Source of the DNA: Symbiodinium natans | Lineage: Eukaryota; Sar; Dinophyceae; Suessiales; Symbiodiniaceae | Length of the DNA: 64,000 bases | Direction: 5' to 3' | Assembly: GCA_905221605.1 (NCBI GenBank) | Contig: CAJNDS010001169.1 | Span: 186,001-250,000, forward strand | Shown here: positions 1 to 12,900 of the stretch, one piece after another | Position numbering within the stretch: the first letter of the stretch is position 1 | Layout: the number at the start of each line of letters is the position of its first letter | Translations under genes and position numbers: made by a program | Notes under the pieces: model-generated | What the model saw: the letters and a program-made list of their open reading frames with translations, nothing else | Told to the model about the DNA's origin: nothing | Databases searched by the model: none

Positions 1-204
1 CTGGACCTCCCTGCCTTGAGCTTGGGTGGAACGCCGAGGCTTCGTCAACCCCACGCAGTCTGAGTCGTAAGCCAAGCCCCAAACCCTATACCGCCAATGC
101 ACCTACGCCCAACAACGGGGTTTGTGCATTTTTCTGCTTATTGGGCATGTTAATTTTCTTTGGGGTACAAGCTCTCGATCAAAAGCCTAAATCTTGGCTC
201 GGGC

Positions 205-3200
205 CAAGGCGTCATGAGGACCAATGGCTTTGGCGATATAGCCGAAGGTGTTGACCTGACTCTTCCATGCGCCGAATTTCACAGCTCGAAACCCCAAAAG
301 CCACCCTTAAACCCACCATCCACAAAGCCCAAAGCCACGAAGCTCATCACCGGTTCGGGGTGTAAGAGTTCAATCTTAGGGATCGATGGTTGAGCGTTCA
401 GAGGCCTGTCTGTCTCACCTGTGCCAGAAAGCGATGACAAAAGAACGGCGGGTCTTGCCACTTCGGGGAGAGCAGCGTGTGTCTGGTCTCGCAAGAACGC
501 AGAATCGAGAGTACCTTTGGATCCCCTGACCCTTAGACCCTAACCCTGAATCCCTGAACACAGAACCCTGAACCCACTGAACCCTAAATCATCCGGCCCG
601 CATCCAGCGAGATTTTCCAGTCTGCCAAAATCCTAACAGCGCCCGAAGAAAGCTTAAGCGCCACCCTAAACCCTTAAGAACCCGACACCGAAAAGCCTAA
701 GACCCTCGACCCAAAGCCCTTAACCCTAAATATCCTTAACTGTGATCCGGTCCACAGGAAGACTAAGCCCTAAAGTCCTGTCGAAGATTGGAATCATCAG
801 ACCCTGCTGCAGTCTAAGCGGTCCCGAGGGCCTTTATACCTCTTATGGGGCTCAGGGATCGTGGCCAAACCTTCTTGGTGTCCACTTGGGGTCTTCCTTT
901 CTGTAGGGTTTAGGATGGAATGTTGGAACTGGTGAGCAGAGGATCAGGTTTATGGGGTTTAGGATTCGGGTGCCCGTGCAGCCAGATGAGGGTGGGCTCA
1001 TTTTCAGCCAAACCCAAAACCCAACCCCTCCTAAACCCTAAGCCCTAAGCTGGCCCTAAATTCCTAAACGCCCAACCCTAAGAAGCTGTGGGCTTCCCGC
1101 CGCTGCTCGGCGGATGGCCTTCTTGTGGGCCTGTGCTGCATCGGCAAAGAGAGACATCATTTGGACTCTGCTGTTCCCCAAACGGGGAAAGAGAGTTTGG
1201 GCCGTTCGGGCGTTGGGCTCGCACATATGCTGAGTTATTGTTGAGGGGGTCTGTAGGCACCTGAGCCATACCCCTGGGTGTCATTCGAAAATTGAAGGCA
1301 TTTGAGGGCCTTTCGGTATGCCTAAACCTGTAAACAAATCAGCAGCTTGGGGGGCGGGGACTTTTTGGTGAGGAGGGCCACCCCCCATAAAAGTGACGTG
1401 CCCACTTCCTAAACCCTAAGCCCTAAGCCCATCATGCATAAAGCCATACAGCCCTCACCCCTCTACACCCATGAAACCCTTGAAACCCTGAACCCCTTCA
1501 ACTCCCTCAAGCTGGCTTTAAGGACCCTTAAATCTCTTTCAAGGCCCCTTGACTGGACTTCCTTTGAAGAGCCCCCTAAACCCTAAACCCTAAATCCCCT
1601 TTAAAATCCCCACCTTGAGCAGCTCGAGGAGGTCGAAGCAGATGCGGTTCCACTCGCGTGGCGGCGCCAACTCCGCCCCGCGGTCCGCAATTCTGCAGGA
1701 AGAGAGGGTTTAGGGATTAGTGATTTTAGTGATTTTTGGGTTTAGGGCTTGGGAGAGATTTTGGGTCTGGGCTTAGGGAGGTTAAAGGCACAGGGTTTAG
1801 GGGGCTCGGGTTCAAGCACAGCTTTTGGGCACCTACTGTTTGAACGGTACTCTTGCAGACTCTAAACCATATATCCGGAACCCTAAGACGTTGGGCAGCC
1901 TTGTCCTTCCAGAACCTATTCTTGTGCGAGATCTTTCTAGCTTATGCATATTTACATGCATGCATGCGTGCATATACACGTACTTATACATATACATGTA
2001 TATGCGCATAAACATACGTATACATATGTATCACCCGAAACTACGCACATTGAACAACCTCACCTAAGCCCTAAAGCCTTAAACAGAGCCACGGGTTATG
2101 GTTCTGGGGTAGGACATCGAGGGCACAGGCCCGAATCCCTAAACCTTTCAGCTTCGGGTTTAGGGTTTGGGGTTCGAGTTCGGGTAGGGAAGAGAAATTA
2201 AGCAAGCCCGATATCCGCAAGTTGTGGGATTCATACTCCAGCGTACAGGCCTTTACCAGGGCTGGAACGCTCAAAGTCTGTTTCGTGCGCGCACAAAAAC
2301 CAACAACTCTCAACACCCCACGCAGCTCCTGCCCACCAGATCAATGCAGTTCTCCTGCAAGATAGAAGCATCCCAGCTGTGAGTGTGGGTCTGAAGGCAT
2401 TTACTCCTTAGGGTGCTTGGGGTGCTTCGGGCGGCACCCGGCATTCAAGTGCTGGGAGCTCCAAACAACTCCAAACAACTAGAGTGCATACCCAGAATCA
2501 CCCATATACGTGTACACATACCCTGTGATGGCGACAGGGGAAAGTATACCTGATGATTGAAGCATACTTCCCTTTTCAAGTAGGTTACGCGTACATAGCT
2601 CGGGGTTTTGGGCCTCTTGCCACGAAACCCTAAACCCTAGGGGAGCTCGTACTCGGAAACTGAAGCACGCCCAAACCCGGCCCACCGAGTTGATTGGGGT
2701 AAGGGTTTAGGCTCTAGGCTCTAGGCTCAAGGGCTTTGGCTCTAGGGTTCAGGAATCAGGGTTTAGGGTTACCCTTGAGGGTTTAGGGTTCAAGGGATCG
2801 CGGGCCGCCCGTCTCCTGCACCTTCTCATGCCTGTTCTTCAGGATGGGCGTTAGCCGGGGAAGCAGGTCCTGCGCAAGGCTTGCTGCTGTGCCCCGAAGA
2901 AACCCGAAAACCCCCTAAAACCTCAAACCTGACCTTAAACCCATGTGATTCTTTCAGGCTTTCAACCCTGAACTCTACGATCCACAAGCCTCAGACCTCG
3001 CATTAAGCGCCTGTGGGATTGCTGTACGTGACGTTGGTCTCAATGTATATTCCTTCTAGTTTGGGCTTTGTAGAGTGCGTTCGTGGGACATCTTGAGACA
3101 TGAAAAGCGGGGGCCCAAAAAGCACACATAAACCCTAAACAGTTTCGAACTCTCGGAGTTTACAGGGACACGTTACCCTAAAAGCAACAAACTTCCCCAC

Positions 3201-3952
3201 CGGGGTCCCAAAATACAAAACTGCTCCACGAACACGGCCGTAATCTGCGAGGGAACGCCGGGGCCCCTAAGCCCCCAAACCCATCACCCTTGCACCCTAA
3301 ACCCGGAACACAGGAAAACATCCAGCGGGGCTTCAACGATCCATTCCTGGTTTAGGGTTTGGGGGGTGTATGGGTTTAGGGGGGAGGAGGGCAGCTTGTC
3401 CACAGCAGCGCTGCTCCACACCCAGACTTGATTCGTCACATGCGAAGGACCGGTTCGGGCATACGACAGAGCTACCCAGAGCGATCCACCTGCGAGCGGT
3501 GCACGTCTCAAAAGTTCAACTCAACCCCTAAAGCCCAAGCCCCATAAGGCCTAGGCCGCCCGCACAGCACGAGTAGTAGAAGCAAAACGCCTTCAAAACC
3601 CTGACCTGCTAAGACTTGCTTGCTTCCGCCTTGATGGGTGGCGTCATCTTCGTCATGCCGATGACGTTGACGATGGCCTTGAGCGCGCCCAAGATGGAGC
3701 CTCGTCTTCGCAAGGTGGGGGATCTCGGGTTGTGGGGTTTAGGGTCAAGACACCTGAGGAGGTGGTGGGAGCAGTATACATAATATGTATGTTTTAGTGT
3801 TTATGTATGTTGAAAAAAAACATGTGTAAGTACGTATGTATGATTCCAATATCTAGGGTTCACGGGGTCACCACCAAGGAATGCTCAGCCCATGGCCCAG
3901 GACTTCTGGGTACTCCTCACCAAGGTACTCGTACAGGAAGAGGCCCAAGTGC
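205..3952 (-). CDS. SF3B1: SF3B1 exon block 4 (seven exons, human about 990-1094)
   Basis: Exons in transcript order: 3,897-3,952 ([18 protein letters not shown]), 3,630-3,700 (starts [15 protein letters not shown], ends TPPIK), 2,816-2,869 ([18 protein letters not shown]), 2,329-2,354 (ENCIDLVG), 1,614-1,692 (starts [14 protein letters not shown], ends LLELLK), 1,101-1,130 ([10 protein letters not shown]), 205-255 ([17 protein letters not shown]). Donors: GC, GC, GA, GA, GT, GC, and for the last exon a GC inferred without seeing the next exon. The match to SF3B1 HEAT repeats is close throughout. The next expected peptide (human TLLNNLKVQERQ) was not found in positions 1-204, so it lies to the left of the window. 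Confidence 0.94.
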
Positions 3953-6900
3953 CTTGGTGCGAAGCGCGGGCTTTAGGGTTGAAGGGTTTTCGGGATAGGG
4001 TTAGGCTCTACTCATGTCTTATCGACACCCCCGTTAGAACCAGAGCGCCATAGCTGTTGTTGCTTGCAAGGTTTTTATGAATAAGAGCAAACATCCTACT
4101 AGGGAGGCTCTAGTCACTGGTCTACTCTAGGGTTTACATCTGGAGGTTGCTCAGCGTGAACGAGTTTATTTCTTAACACGTGAAAAGCTGCCTCAAATGT
4201 TGGCTTTATATCTCTTGCTATTGTGGGAAAAGGTTGCTTGCTCACTAGCTTGGCCTCAACCCAAACATGACTCTTCAAACAAGGCAACTCGATGGTACTC
4301 CGAGGGCTAATTGCTCTAGGGAGGGGTCCTGAGGCCCTACTTTAAACCCTGAACCGCAAACCCCAAAACCCCGAAACCTCTGGCCTTTCCGCTGCAAAGC
4401 CCTACTGCACAACCAGGGAGCCTAGAAATTCAGCCCTGCACCATGTACCAAGTGATACTAGGGACCCTGAGAAGGAACCCTTGATCGTACTATCCTATTG
4501 AGCTTCCCTGCATGAGTCCCTTAGGTCTGCAACCAGCGCGACTCAAGGGTTCAGGGGTCGAAAGTTTAGGGTTGTAGGTCCTTTGAAGTACCTAGCTTGT
4601 TCTGTAGCTCGCCATGGTGGAGGATCGCATACAAGCATTCCATGCGCGTTCCATGAAGGCCTATGTCTTGAAGCTCGGCTACTTCCTTCCCTCAGAGTGA
4701 GGATTGCAAGCCGGTTCTCCATCAGTTTGAGGGAAGGGGCATAGGTGCTTGAAGAGCCAAAGCTCTGCTCTTCAGCTGGCCAGCTTGCGAAGATCGACTC
4801 CCACACTTGAACCGTTGCCGTTACCTGCGGGAGCCCTGGAGGGTCATCTTGCCGGAGCAGATTGGTGAGCCGAGCGTTGCGCAGGGTCAAGTCCAGCAGG
4901 GTGTCTGCCGCTTCTGCGCCAGGCTCAGGGGACGCTTCCGGGCCATCTGGGGGCTCAGGGCTTCATTACCGGAATCAGGGTCTTAAGGGTCTTGCGAATC
5001 TTTGCTCTTTATCCGACATGGGGCGACATGGGGTGGCTACATAGAGCTTAGAGTCAGAGCCGAGACTTTAGCTTTAGGCTTTCAGGTTTAGGGGTTTAAG
5101 GGGTTTAGGCTTCAAGGCAGAACTGAAATACGAAGGCCCTGAGGGCCTAGACCCTAAACTCTAAACCCCAAACTCATGAAGCCCTGAACCGTGAACTACA
5201 AAACCGCTGTTCCCGGTCTTGAAGCCACATGCCCATGTGAGAGCCGGGCCCCATCATCTGCTCCTGAAGAAGAGTGCTGGGCTTGAAGATCTGAATGGGC
5301 TTTAAGGCTAAGGGTGTAAGATTGTTCGGCTAATCTCCAACACATTGAATGTTTCTTGGGACGCTACGAACCCGCAGCCTTAACCCTGAAACCGCAAGCC
5401 ACGAGCTGCCACCCTACACTCCACATGGGGGTTTAAGGCCAAAACCCAAACCCTGAGCCGAAACCGTAAAGCCTGAGTTCGCGTAACTGGGTTCCCAGGG
5501 TCTAGTGCTTGGCCGAAATTGCTCCGGATGCCTTGGGAGGGTCTCAGGGTTGAGGGTTTACGGTTGTTCAGGGGTTGAGGTTGTAAAGTTCAGGGTTTAG
5601 GTTGTAGTAATGTAGGGATTAGGGTTATGAGGATGGTTTAAGGTTCCATGTTCAGCTTGGAAACTGGGGGGGTCAGGGTTCAGGGATCTACTAGTGTTTA
5701 GGGGTTTGGGGGCCCTCCTCGCCACACTGCTTCATGACCACAGCGATGCGCGCGATCAAGTCGGCCGCCTGCTGACCTAAGGGTGCAGGTGCCCTCCGTA
5801 TGTCTCCGCGTTCGATGCTGGGTTTTGGGGTGTGGGGGGGTTGGGCTCGTATACCTGAGCCCTCAAAAACGGCCCGACTATGACCACTAGTAAGGGTCCC
5901 TCCTTTAACCCAAACCTGGATGATTAGGAGCCGCCATGGCGAAATTGTAATTTATTTGAACACGTCGACCTTGTTTTTCACAAAAAAAAGTGTATAAAGG
6001 TACTCTGGGTAAGAAAATCTTGGCAGCGCAGGTTTAACCAATCCCTAAATCCCATACCCTAACCCCCTACAAGCCCTTAACCCAAACCCTCGACCGAAAT
6101 GGCATCGAGGGCGTGCACATAAAGCGCACCTACAGCCACAGAAAGCACGCTGAAGAACTTCAAGCCCTGTCGCTCTAAGCGATCTAAGATTTAGGGTTTA
6201 AGTTTATATGTTTTGGCTTTGGCTCCCCTGCCCTGGAATGGCTGGGCGCGGAGCGAACGCGTGCCGAAGGTGTGTTCAGCCGCCACCTGCAATCCATACA
6301 CTCTGTCAATTGGGGGACGGGGGGAGGGTGGGGGTGGGGCTGCTGGGGGGAAGGGGGGCAGGGAGGGGGGGTTTGGGCTTCTTGGGGGTTTAGGGCTTAC
6401 GAGCTTGCGGCTTGACGGGCTTTAGGCTGCAGGCTTTCGACTGCCTAAGTCTTGTATAGAGCTTTGATCATCGGCATTCATGCCATCAGCCTGCACAAAA
6501 GAGGGGTGCAACAGCCCAACAATCTTTGTGACAACGGCCACAAAACTGTCGCTGAGGCTGGTGTCGACAAGAGCGTTTGGTACGAGGTTTAGTGGTGTAG
6601 GGCTCCAATCTACGAAGCCTAAGCCCTCCAAGGCCTAGAAGCCATACCCGATAAACCCCACAAGCCCTAGAGGTGCTCCCAAAAACCCCGAAAGGTCTTG
6701 AAAAGACATAAGCCCTACAATCCCGATAAGTGAGCCTTACAAACCCTAAGGCCTCAATCGGAAGCAGGACGGCGGTGTTTGCCATACACAAGAGCGAGAG
6801 GCACTCCGCCAGCGAGGTCGCGGGCAGAAGACGCAGCCAGGCCCGTCAACCACCCCTCCCCCTCTGCGCCGGGTACACCCGAACGCAGCATGGCACGTCA

Positions 6901-9900
6901 AGACAGGAATGATGTCTCGTCAAGACATAAGAATGCAGCATGTCACGTGAAGACAGGTCCTTCCACCGCCAGTTCAGCCCGGTGGCGCACCTTATAGCCC
7001 CAAACACTCATAAGCCCTAAACAGCAACCTACAAACGCACATCAAACCTCCTGTTTACCCTATGAACTCTACTAACGCCCTAAAACCCTAAACCTGGAAA
7101 CAACCCCAACACCCTAAACCCTAACACCGTCTATTGTGTAATGTGAGTGGGCCTGATGATACCTGCGATCTGTGGCAGGTAGGGCTTGACACCTCAGCCG
7201 TTGCATGTTGGATACGTAAGCTATAGGACTTGGGGCTTCTGGGGTTTAGGGCGCCTGCGGAAGCGTTTTGAGTCGCAAGGTCTGAGGTTACAGGCTTGGC
7301 TTTTGAGCTGGATTCACCCCTTCCGGCGTACAAGGCCATTTCGGCACAAAGGAATGTCACATGAGCTTGACCCAAAAAACCTGCTCTGCCTAACATGCTT
7401 TAGGTACTGAACGGACTTAGACTTACAAACCCTAACCTTACAGACCTGAAAAGCCCTGCTAAACCGTGTACAGGCCACCAGGCATATCGAAACCCCTAGA
7501 ATCTTTGCTACGCTGTATACATACACCTACTTGGAGGTTCGTGAGTGGCTCTTTCTGGCATGATAAATAGGCTAGCTACGTGTATTCAGTTCAATCCAGC
7601 GTCGGTCGTGGTAAGCGTCACTGAACTTCTCATGTAATTAGAATCATTAAGGGTCCCCGCCCCTGCCCAACCGCACAAACTCAATCAAGATCTCAGGTCC
7701 CAGATACTTTTGCATAGTCGGCTTAGCTGGCTTGAACCTCTGCTAAGCTAAGTTGGCGGACGAGAGTACCATAAACTCTATGCACCCGCCCCAAACCACT
7801 GGCACAGCGCGCTGAGAGACGGGCGCGGGCCAAGCGAGTTCACCACCGTGCCGAAGCCGTTCAGCATCACGGTCGTATCGTCCGACGTCTGCTCCTGGAA
7901 CAAAGCCCTGCACCCTAAACCTTGAAAAAGTAGGACGAAACGTCTTGTCTTACCAGAACCCCCCCGGTTAACACGAGGAGGTTGATCTAAAACAAGCTCC
8001 TAAGTGGTTCTGAAGTCTTGAGCCTCCATACCAACGATGGTTTCGCCCCTTGCCCCACATACAGGGTAGTTCTAATGGTTAGACGATGGCTGATCTTGCT
8101 TTTGCCCTACTCAGAACTATTCATGAACACTACAGCCGCAGTCGAGACCCCCCAGAAAAACAAAAGCCCTCTAGTCCTGGAAGGCATACACGATGCCATC
8201 GATGATCTGCTCCTGGAGGGAGTTTAGGGTTTAGGGGATCGGGCTTTTAAGCGCGTAGGAGTTTTAGGGTGTCGGGAAGATTCAGGAGTAGAGATTGAGG
8301 GTTTTGGATTGCAGCGTTTTTGGATCTACCTGCACGCCCAATGTACCTGCTTCTATGAATGCTATACGTATTCTCCCCCCGCCCTCCAAAAAACACCCTA
8401 AACCCTAAACCCTAAACCCAAACCCCAAACCCCAAACGCTAAGCCCTAAACACGACTGTTCTAAGGGGCACTCAGGGTTTCGGGTTTAGGGTTTCGGGTT
8501 CAGAGTTTAGGGTTTAGGGTTCAACGAAAAACTCCGTCAGAAAGGAGGCGCCGTCCTCAAGTCGCGAGTCGATATCGGCCACGCCCAAGTTGCCAATCAC
8601 CTTCACTCTTGGCAAATCGGGGTTGAGGGTCTTTGGGTTGAAGGTCCCTGGCTTGTTGGTTTACATAGTAAGGTTTAGCAAAACATGGACTTGTTGCTTA
8701 CCGCAGACCCTACTGAAAGGAAAACCTGCTTCTTAGGATGAGGGCGTAGGGTTCAAGGTTTCGGGTTCAGGGTCGAAGGCTAAGGGCTTGTGGTTTGCGG
8801 CTTTAGAGTTTAGGCTTTCAAGCCACGAACATGCTCTCCAGCAACACTGAACCCTAGGAAAGGCAACTGCGTTTTGACGTTCACCCGTTGGGTAGTTTCA
8901 ACCCGGCCGTACACGCCATACCCCAAAGCATTGCCCGAGAATTTTAAACCCTGGTCTGCAACAATGGACCTACAACAAAGAAGGCACCCTGGACCCTGCC
9001 TTGTCGATGGTCTCCATGACCATCTTCCGGTAGGGTTCCGAAGCGTCCTTAAGGTCCTGCAAGGCACCATAGGTTAAAGTTGCTAAAGGGTTTGGGGATG
9101 TGGGATTCCGGGTTTCGGGTTGGGATTGTAGGGTTTACTAGAGTTGTGTTTTACAGGTTTAGAGTCCAGGCATTTGTTGGGGTACGGGGGGTGGTTAAGA
9201 GTTGACGGCTTGTGCCTTCAGGCTTGTGATGTCGTGAGTACATACTTGTGAGGGTTCACGGTCTGAAGCTTCAGGTTTCGGGTTTCAGGATTCAGAGACA
9301 AAAGCTTTGGAGTTTAGAGGCTAAGTGTTAGTTAGGGGCTCAGCATTTGACATTTGGAAATTGCGAGGGGCTGTATTTACCAACATTAGCATGGGTTGTG
9401 CTTGCCACGTTCATGAAAACTCTTGTCCTGCCTACCAGAGTTAAGGGTTCCCAAAACCTACGCTGCGAAGCAGCCGCTCTGCACCCATATGTCGCTTGAG
9501 CTGCCATTCTCAGCGAAGCATGAGGTGCTAAGTGCACTCGTCTGCCGCCCTAGGCTCACAACATCCCTGCACCGAAAAGAGCCAAACCCAAATTCCATAC
9601 CCTGAGCCCTGAACCTTAACACCCTTAAGACTCTAAACCTAAAGCCTTGAAGGCCTGAGCCTTAAGCCCCGTAACAATGCCCTAAACCATACCTATAAAC
9701 CCTTAAGCCTTAAACCTGCAACCAAACACCACAAGATGAGACAAAGAAGGCCTCCACAATTCGCCCGATGATGTCGGCGCCACCCACCTGCTCTGGAAAT
9801 GCATTTTAGGGATTCGCCGCTTCGGGTCTCTAAAAAGATGAAAGACCCTCAGAATTCCCCCAAAAAGGACATTTTTAAATATCCCGATAGGCCTTTCTAG

Positions 9901-12900
9901 TTCTTCTAACTATACTTCCCTCAGAACCATGAACAATACAATATCCCCGTCAGAACTATGTAACATGTAAACAAGAAAGATAAGGACATCATGGGCACGA
10001 CTGTTATTGCACGGGGTGAGTTCACTTGGGTAGTGCTCGAAATCAGGCTTCTTTATGGGTCTTTATTATAATGGTGCCATCGACCATCGGGAACCCAACA
10101 AGAACCCTGTTTTGGATCCTTTTGGGGATGAAGGTTTGAAGGCGTAGGGCTTCCTAAACCTTAAACCGTCAAATGGGTTCTAAAGCTCCCAAAACTGATA
10201 CTACACGCTGTTTCGGCCCTAGGCCAATCGCCCCACAAGGCCCCCTTCACAAGCTCCGAACAACAGCCAAAAACACCAGAACCCCCAAAAACAAGCCCTC
10301 AAAAACCAACACCTCAGCGCCTGGAAAGCCCCCCATCGCCCCCGCCCCCGAAAAAAAAGAAGAAGAAGCAGAAGAAGAAGAAGAAGAAGTAGAAGAAGAA
10401 GATCAAAAAACGAGCTCCTAGCACTTGCCCAGCCAGCCCTTTAGGGGGGGCAGGGGGGCGGGCCTTGTTGGCAATCTCCACTGTGGTGTCCACCAGCTGC
10501 CGGTAGTTGCGGCGGTCCAGGGCCATACGGACCTCAAGGTGCCCAGATGTTCCAGGCTTACGGGGCTGGCCGGAGTTGAGGAAAACCTCAGTGCCCTGGG
10601 GGTTATAAGGAGGTGTTGTAGGGGCTTCGGGTTAGGGTCGAGGGGCGTAGGGGTTTGGGTTCTTTCGGTGCTTTTGTGTTCAAGTGTTTTGGGATTGTAG
10701 GGCTTTGGGGTGTATGATTGGCCCGGAGCTTAGGATTGAGAGGGATTTAGAGCTGTTGGTGAAGGCGTTTCGGGCTTCTAGCGCAAGGCTTGAGCAAGGG
10801 CTTTCGGCTCTTGGGATGTTAGGGTGTCGGGCTTTGAGGTTTCAAATTTGCTTGTAGGAATTTTGGCTTTTTAAGGGCTTAGTGGGCCTGTCAGATGTCC
10901 ATGGAAGCAAAGATTTCCTCGTGAGATTTATGTAGCGGGCTTGGTCCTACCAAAAAAGGAATGAGGGCACCGCTGAGGATCCTAGCCTCCCACATCATTG
11001 AAACCCTTAGACTTAAACCCCTGAGCCCTAAACCCTTGACGTTTCAACCCTCGAGACCCCAGAACCCTGAACCCCCAAACCCTCAATCTTTAACCATCTT
11101 GCTCTGAACTTCGTGGCTGGTGAGGAAGCCCTCCTTTACCCCAGCGGTGCCTTAAAATCCCCAAACCTACTTGCTTGAAGGGCCTAAACCCTGAACCCTG
11201 AAGGCCCCAAGAGAATGTACAAGACGATGGCCTCGCGACCCTCAAGTGCGAAGCCCACAATGTATCAGCCACCCAGGTTGAGCGACTCACAGCCGATTTT
11301 GACAGGTTGGCCGGCTGGCGTCGCCCCGAAACCGCATGCTGTACAATTTCGCAGAACGAACCGACGGCACCTTGACCAGACCTTGCTTCGGGGCCGAAGC
11401 TTTTTTGGGGTTTGGGGCTTAGGGTTTAGGGACCCTCAACCTACGACCCCCCACCCCCTTAAACACCAATATGGAGCAGGCTCTGAACAGAGGCCCAACA
11501 CACTGAACGTGGGTTAGGGCTTAAGACGTAGAATTTAGGGACTTCCTGGCGGAAACCGTTAGGGGAAACGGGTTGTTCAGGGTTGCCCTTTAGCACCCAC
11601 CAGAACATAACATCAACCTACTCTTCAAGGGCCTAGGAATGTGAATAGAGGTACTGCTAGGCGGTGTCTAGTAAGGATTGCGTTCAGGACCCAGCTTAAG
11701 GCGGCTTACGATAGGGGTGCTGAGGGTGCCCCCTGCACGGCATGGTGTTCAGGTGCCACCGGCGAGGCTTCCTCGACTCGTGCGTGGTAGCATGAGACCC
11801 ATCAGGCAGTGGAAGACCATCTCTCATCCAAGCGCCCTCACAAGGCTCCCCAAGGAGCCGAGGAATAGTGAAGGAACCCACGGATATATGTATGTATATA
11901 TATATGTATACATCTTCATATATGTGTACACACATAAGGGGGGATGTGGAAGTCAATAGATAGGGTTGAAGTAGCCCTGCAAGAGGCTGACACCCCAAGT
12001 AGAGCCCTTTCGGCAGTTCTGACCGGGCGTTTTGGATGCTTGGCATGGGGAGATGTGTAGGTGGGGGGCTGGGGGCCGGGGTCTAGGGCTCAACGGACGT
12101 AAGCTTTACAAACGAGCACCGTTACAAAACACCAAACTAAGTAAGCATTAGGGAAGATGAAGAATGTTCCCAGTTGGTGTCCGTAAAACCTCTAAGCCTT
12201 TAATTCCAAAACTTGAATCTGGTTTTCTGCTGAGAGTCGACGTGAGGCTGAGGGTTTAGGGTTTAACCAGGGCGTATAGGGCGTTCAGCAAGCATTTGAG
12301 TTTGGACAGGTGGAGCGCTGGAGCTGTTGACTCGACTGAGGCTTCAGGTGTCGAAGCCAACCTGAACGCATTGAGCGAAGTCGAACTCCGGCGCAGTCGC
12401 TAGATTCCATGCCGGACTTTGCTGCAACGGCTAACATCGGAACCCTTGATGGCTCAGAGCTGCAATATGGAGAGTGCGGCAAACATTCAGGCAACTAAAC
12501 GTTAAGATTCGCGAAGGCTCTCTGCCTGAAGTGATAACCTCAACGAGCGACGAATACACAAGACTGGACATCCTAAGCCCTAAACCCAAACTCCTACACT
12601 TCCTAAACTTCCCAAACTTCCTAAACTTCCTAAACTTCCTAAACTTCCTAAACTTCCTAAACTTCCTAAACCCTACTGCGATTGCGCTCGAAGGCCAACC
12701 CATAGAGCGGAGGGGCGGAAGCTCCTCGGCTTCTCAATAGAGGGGACTGGGGCCTGTTCCTCGAGGCGAGGGTGACAGGGTTATGACGTGAGCTATTTGG
12801 GTTGTGGGGTTTTAGGGTTCTTGGGCTCTTGGGTTGTAGGGTGCAGGGCCTATAGGGGTTTAAGGTTCGGAAGGTTGCTAGAGCCAAGGAGTACTATCAT

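Noticed and set aside
1-60. A possible next SF3B1 exon reading LGVPPKLK on the minus strand
   Set aside because: It does not match the strongly conserved TLLNNLKVQERQ expected there, and the acceptor is weak.
12474-12740. Repeated Arg-Lys-Phe or Leu-Asn-Phe peptide frames
   Set aside because: They are produced by the 9-bp tandem repeat and have no support outside it.
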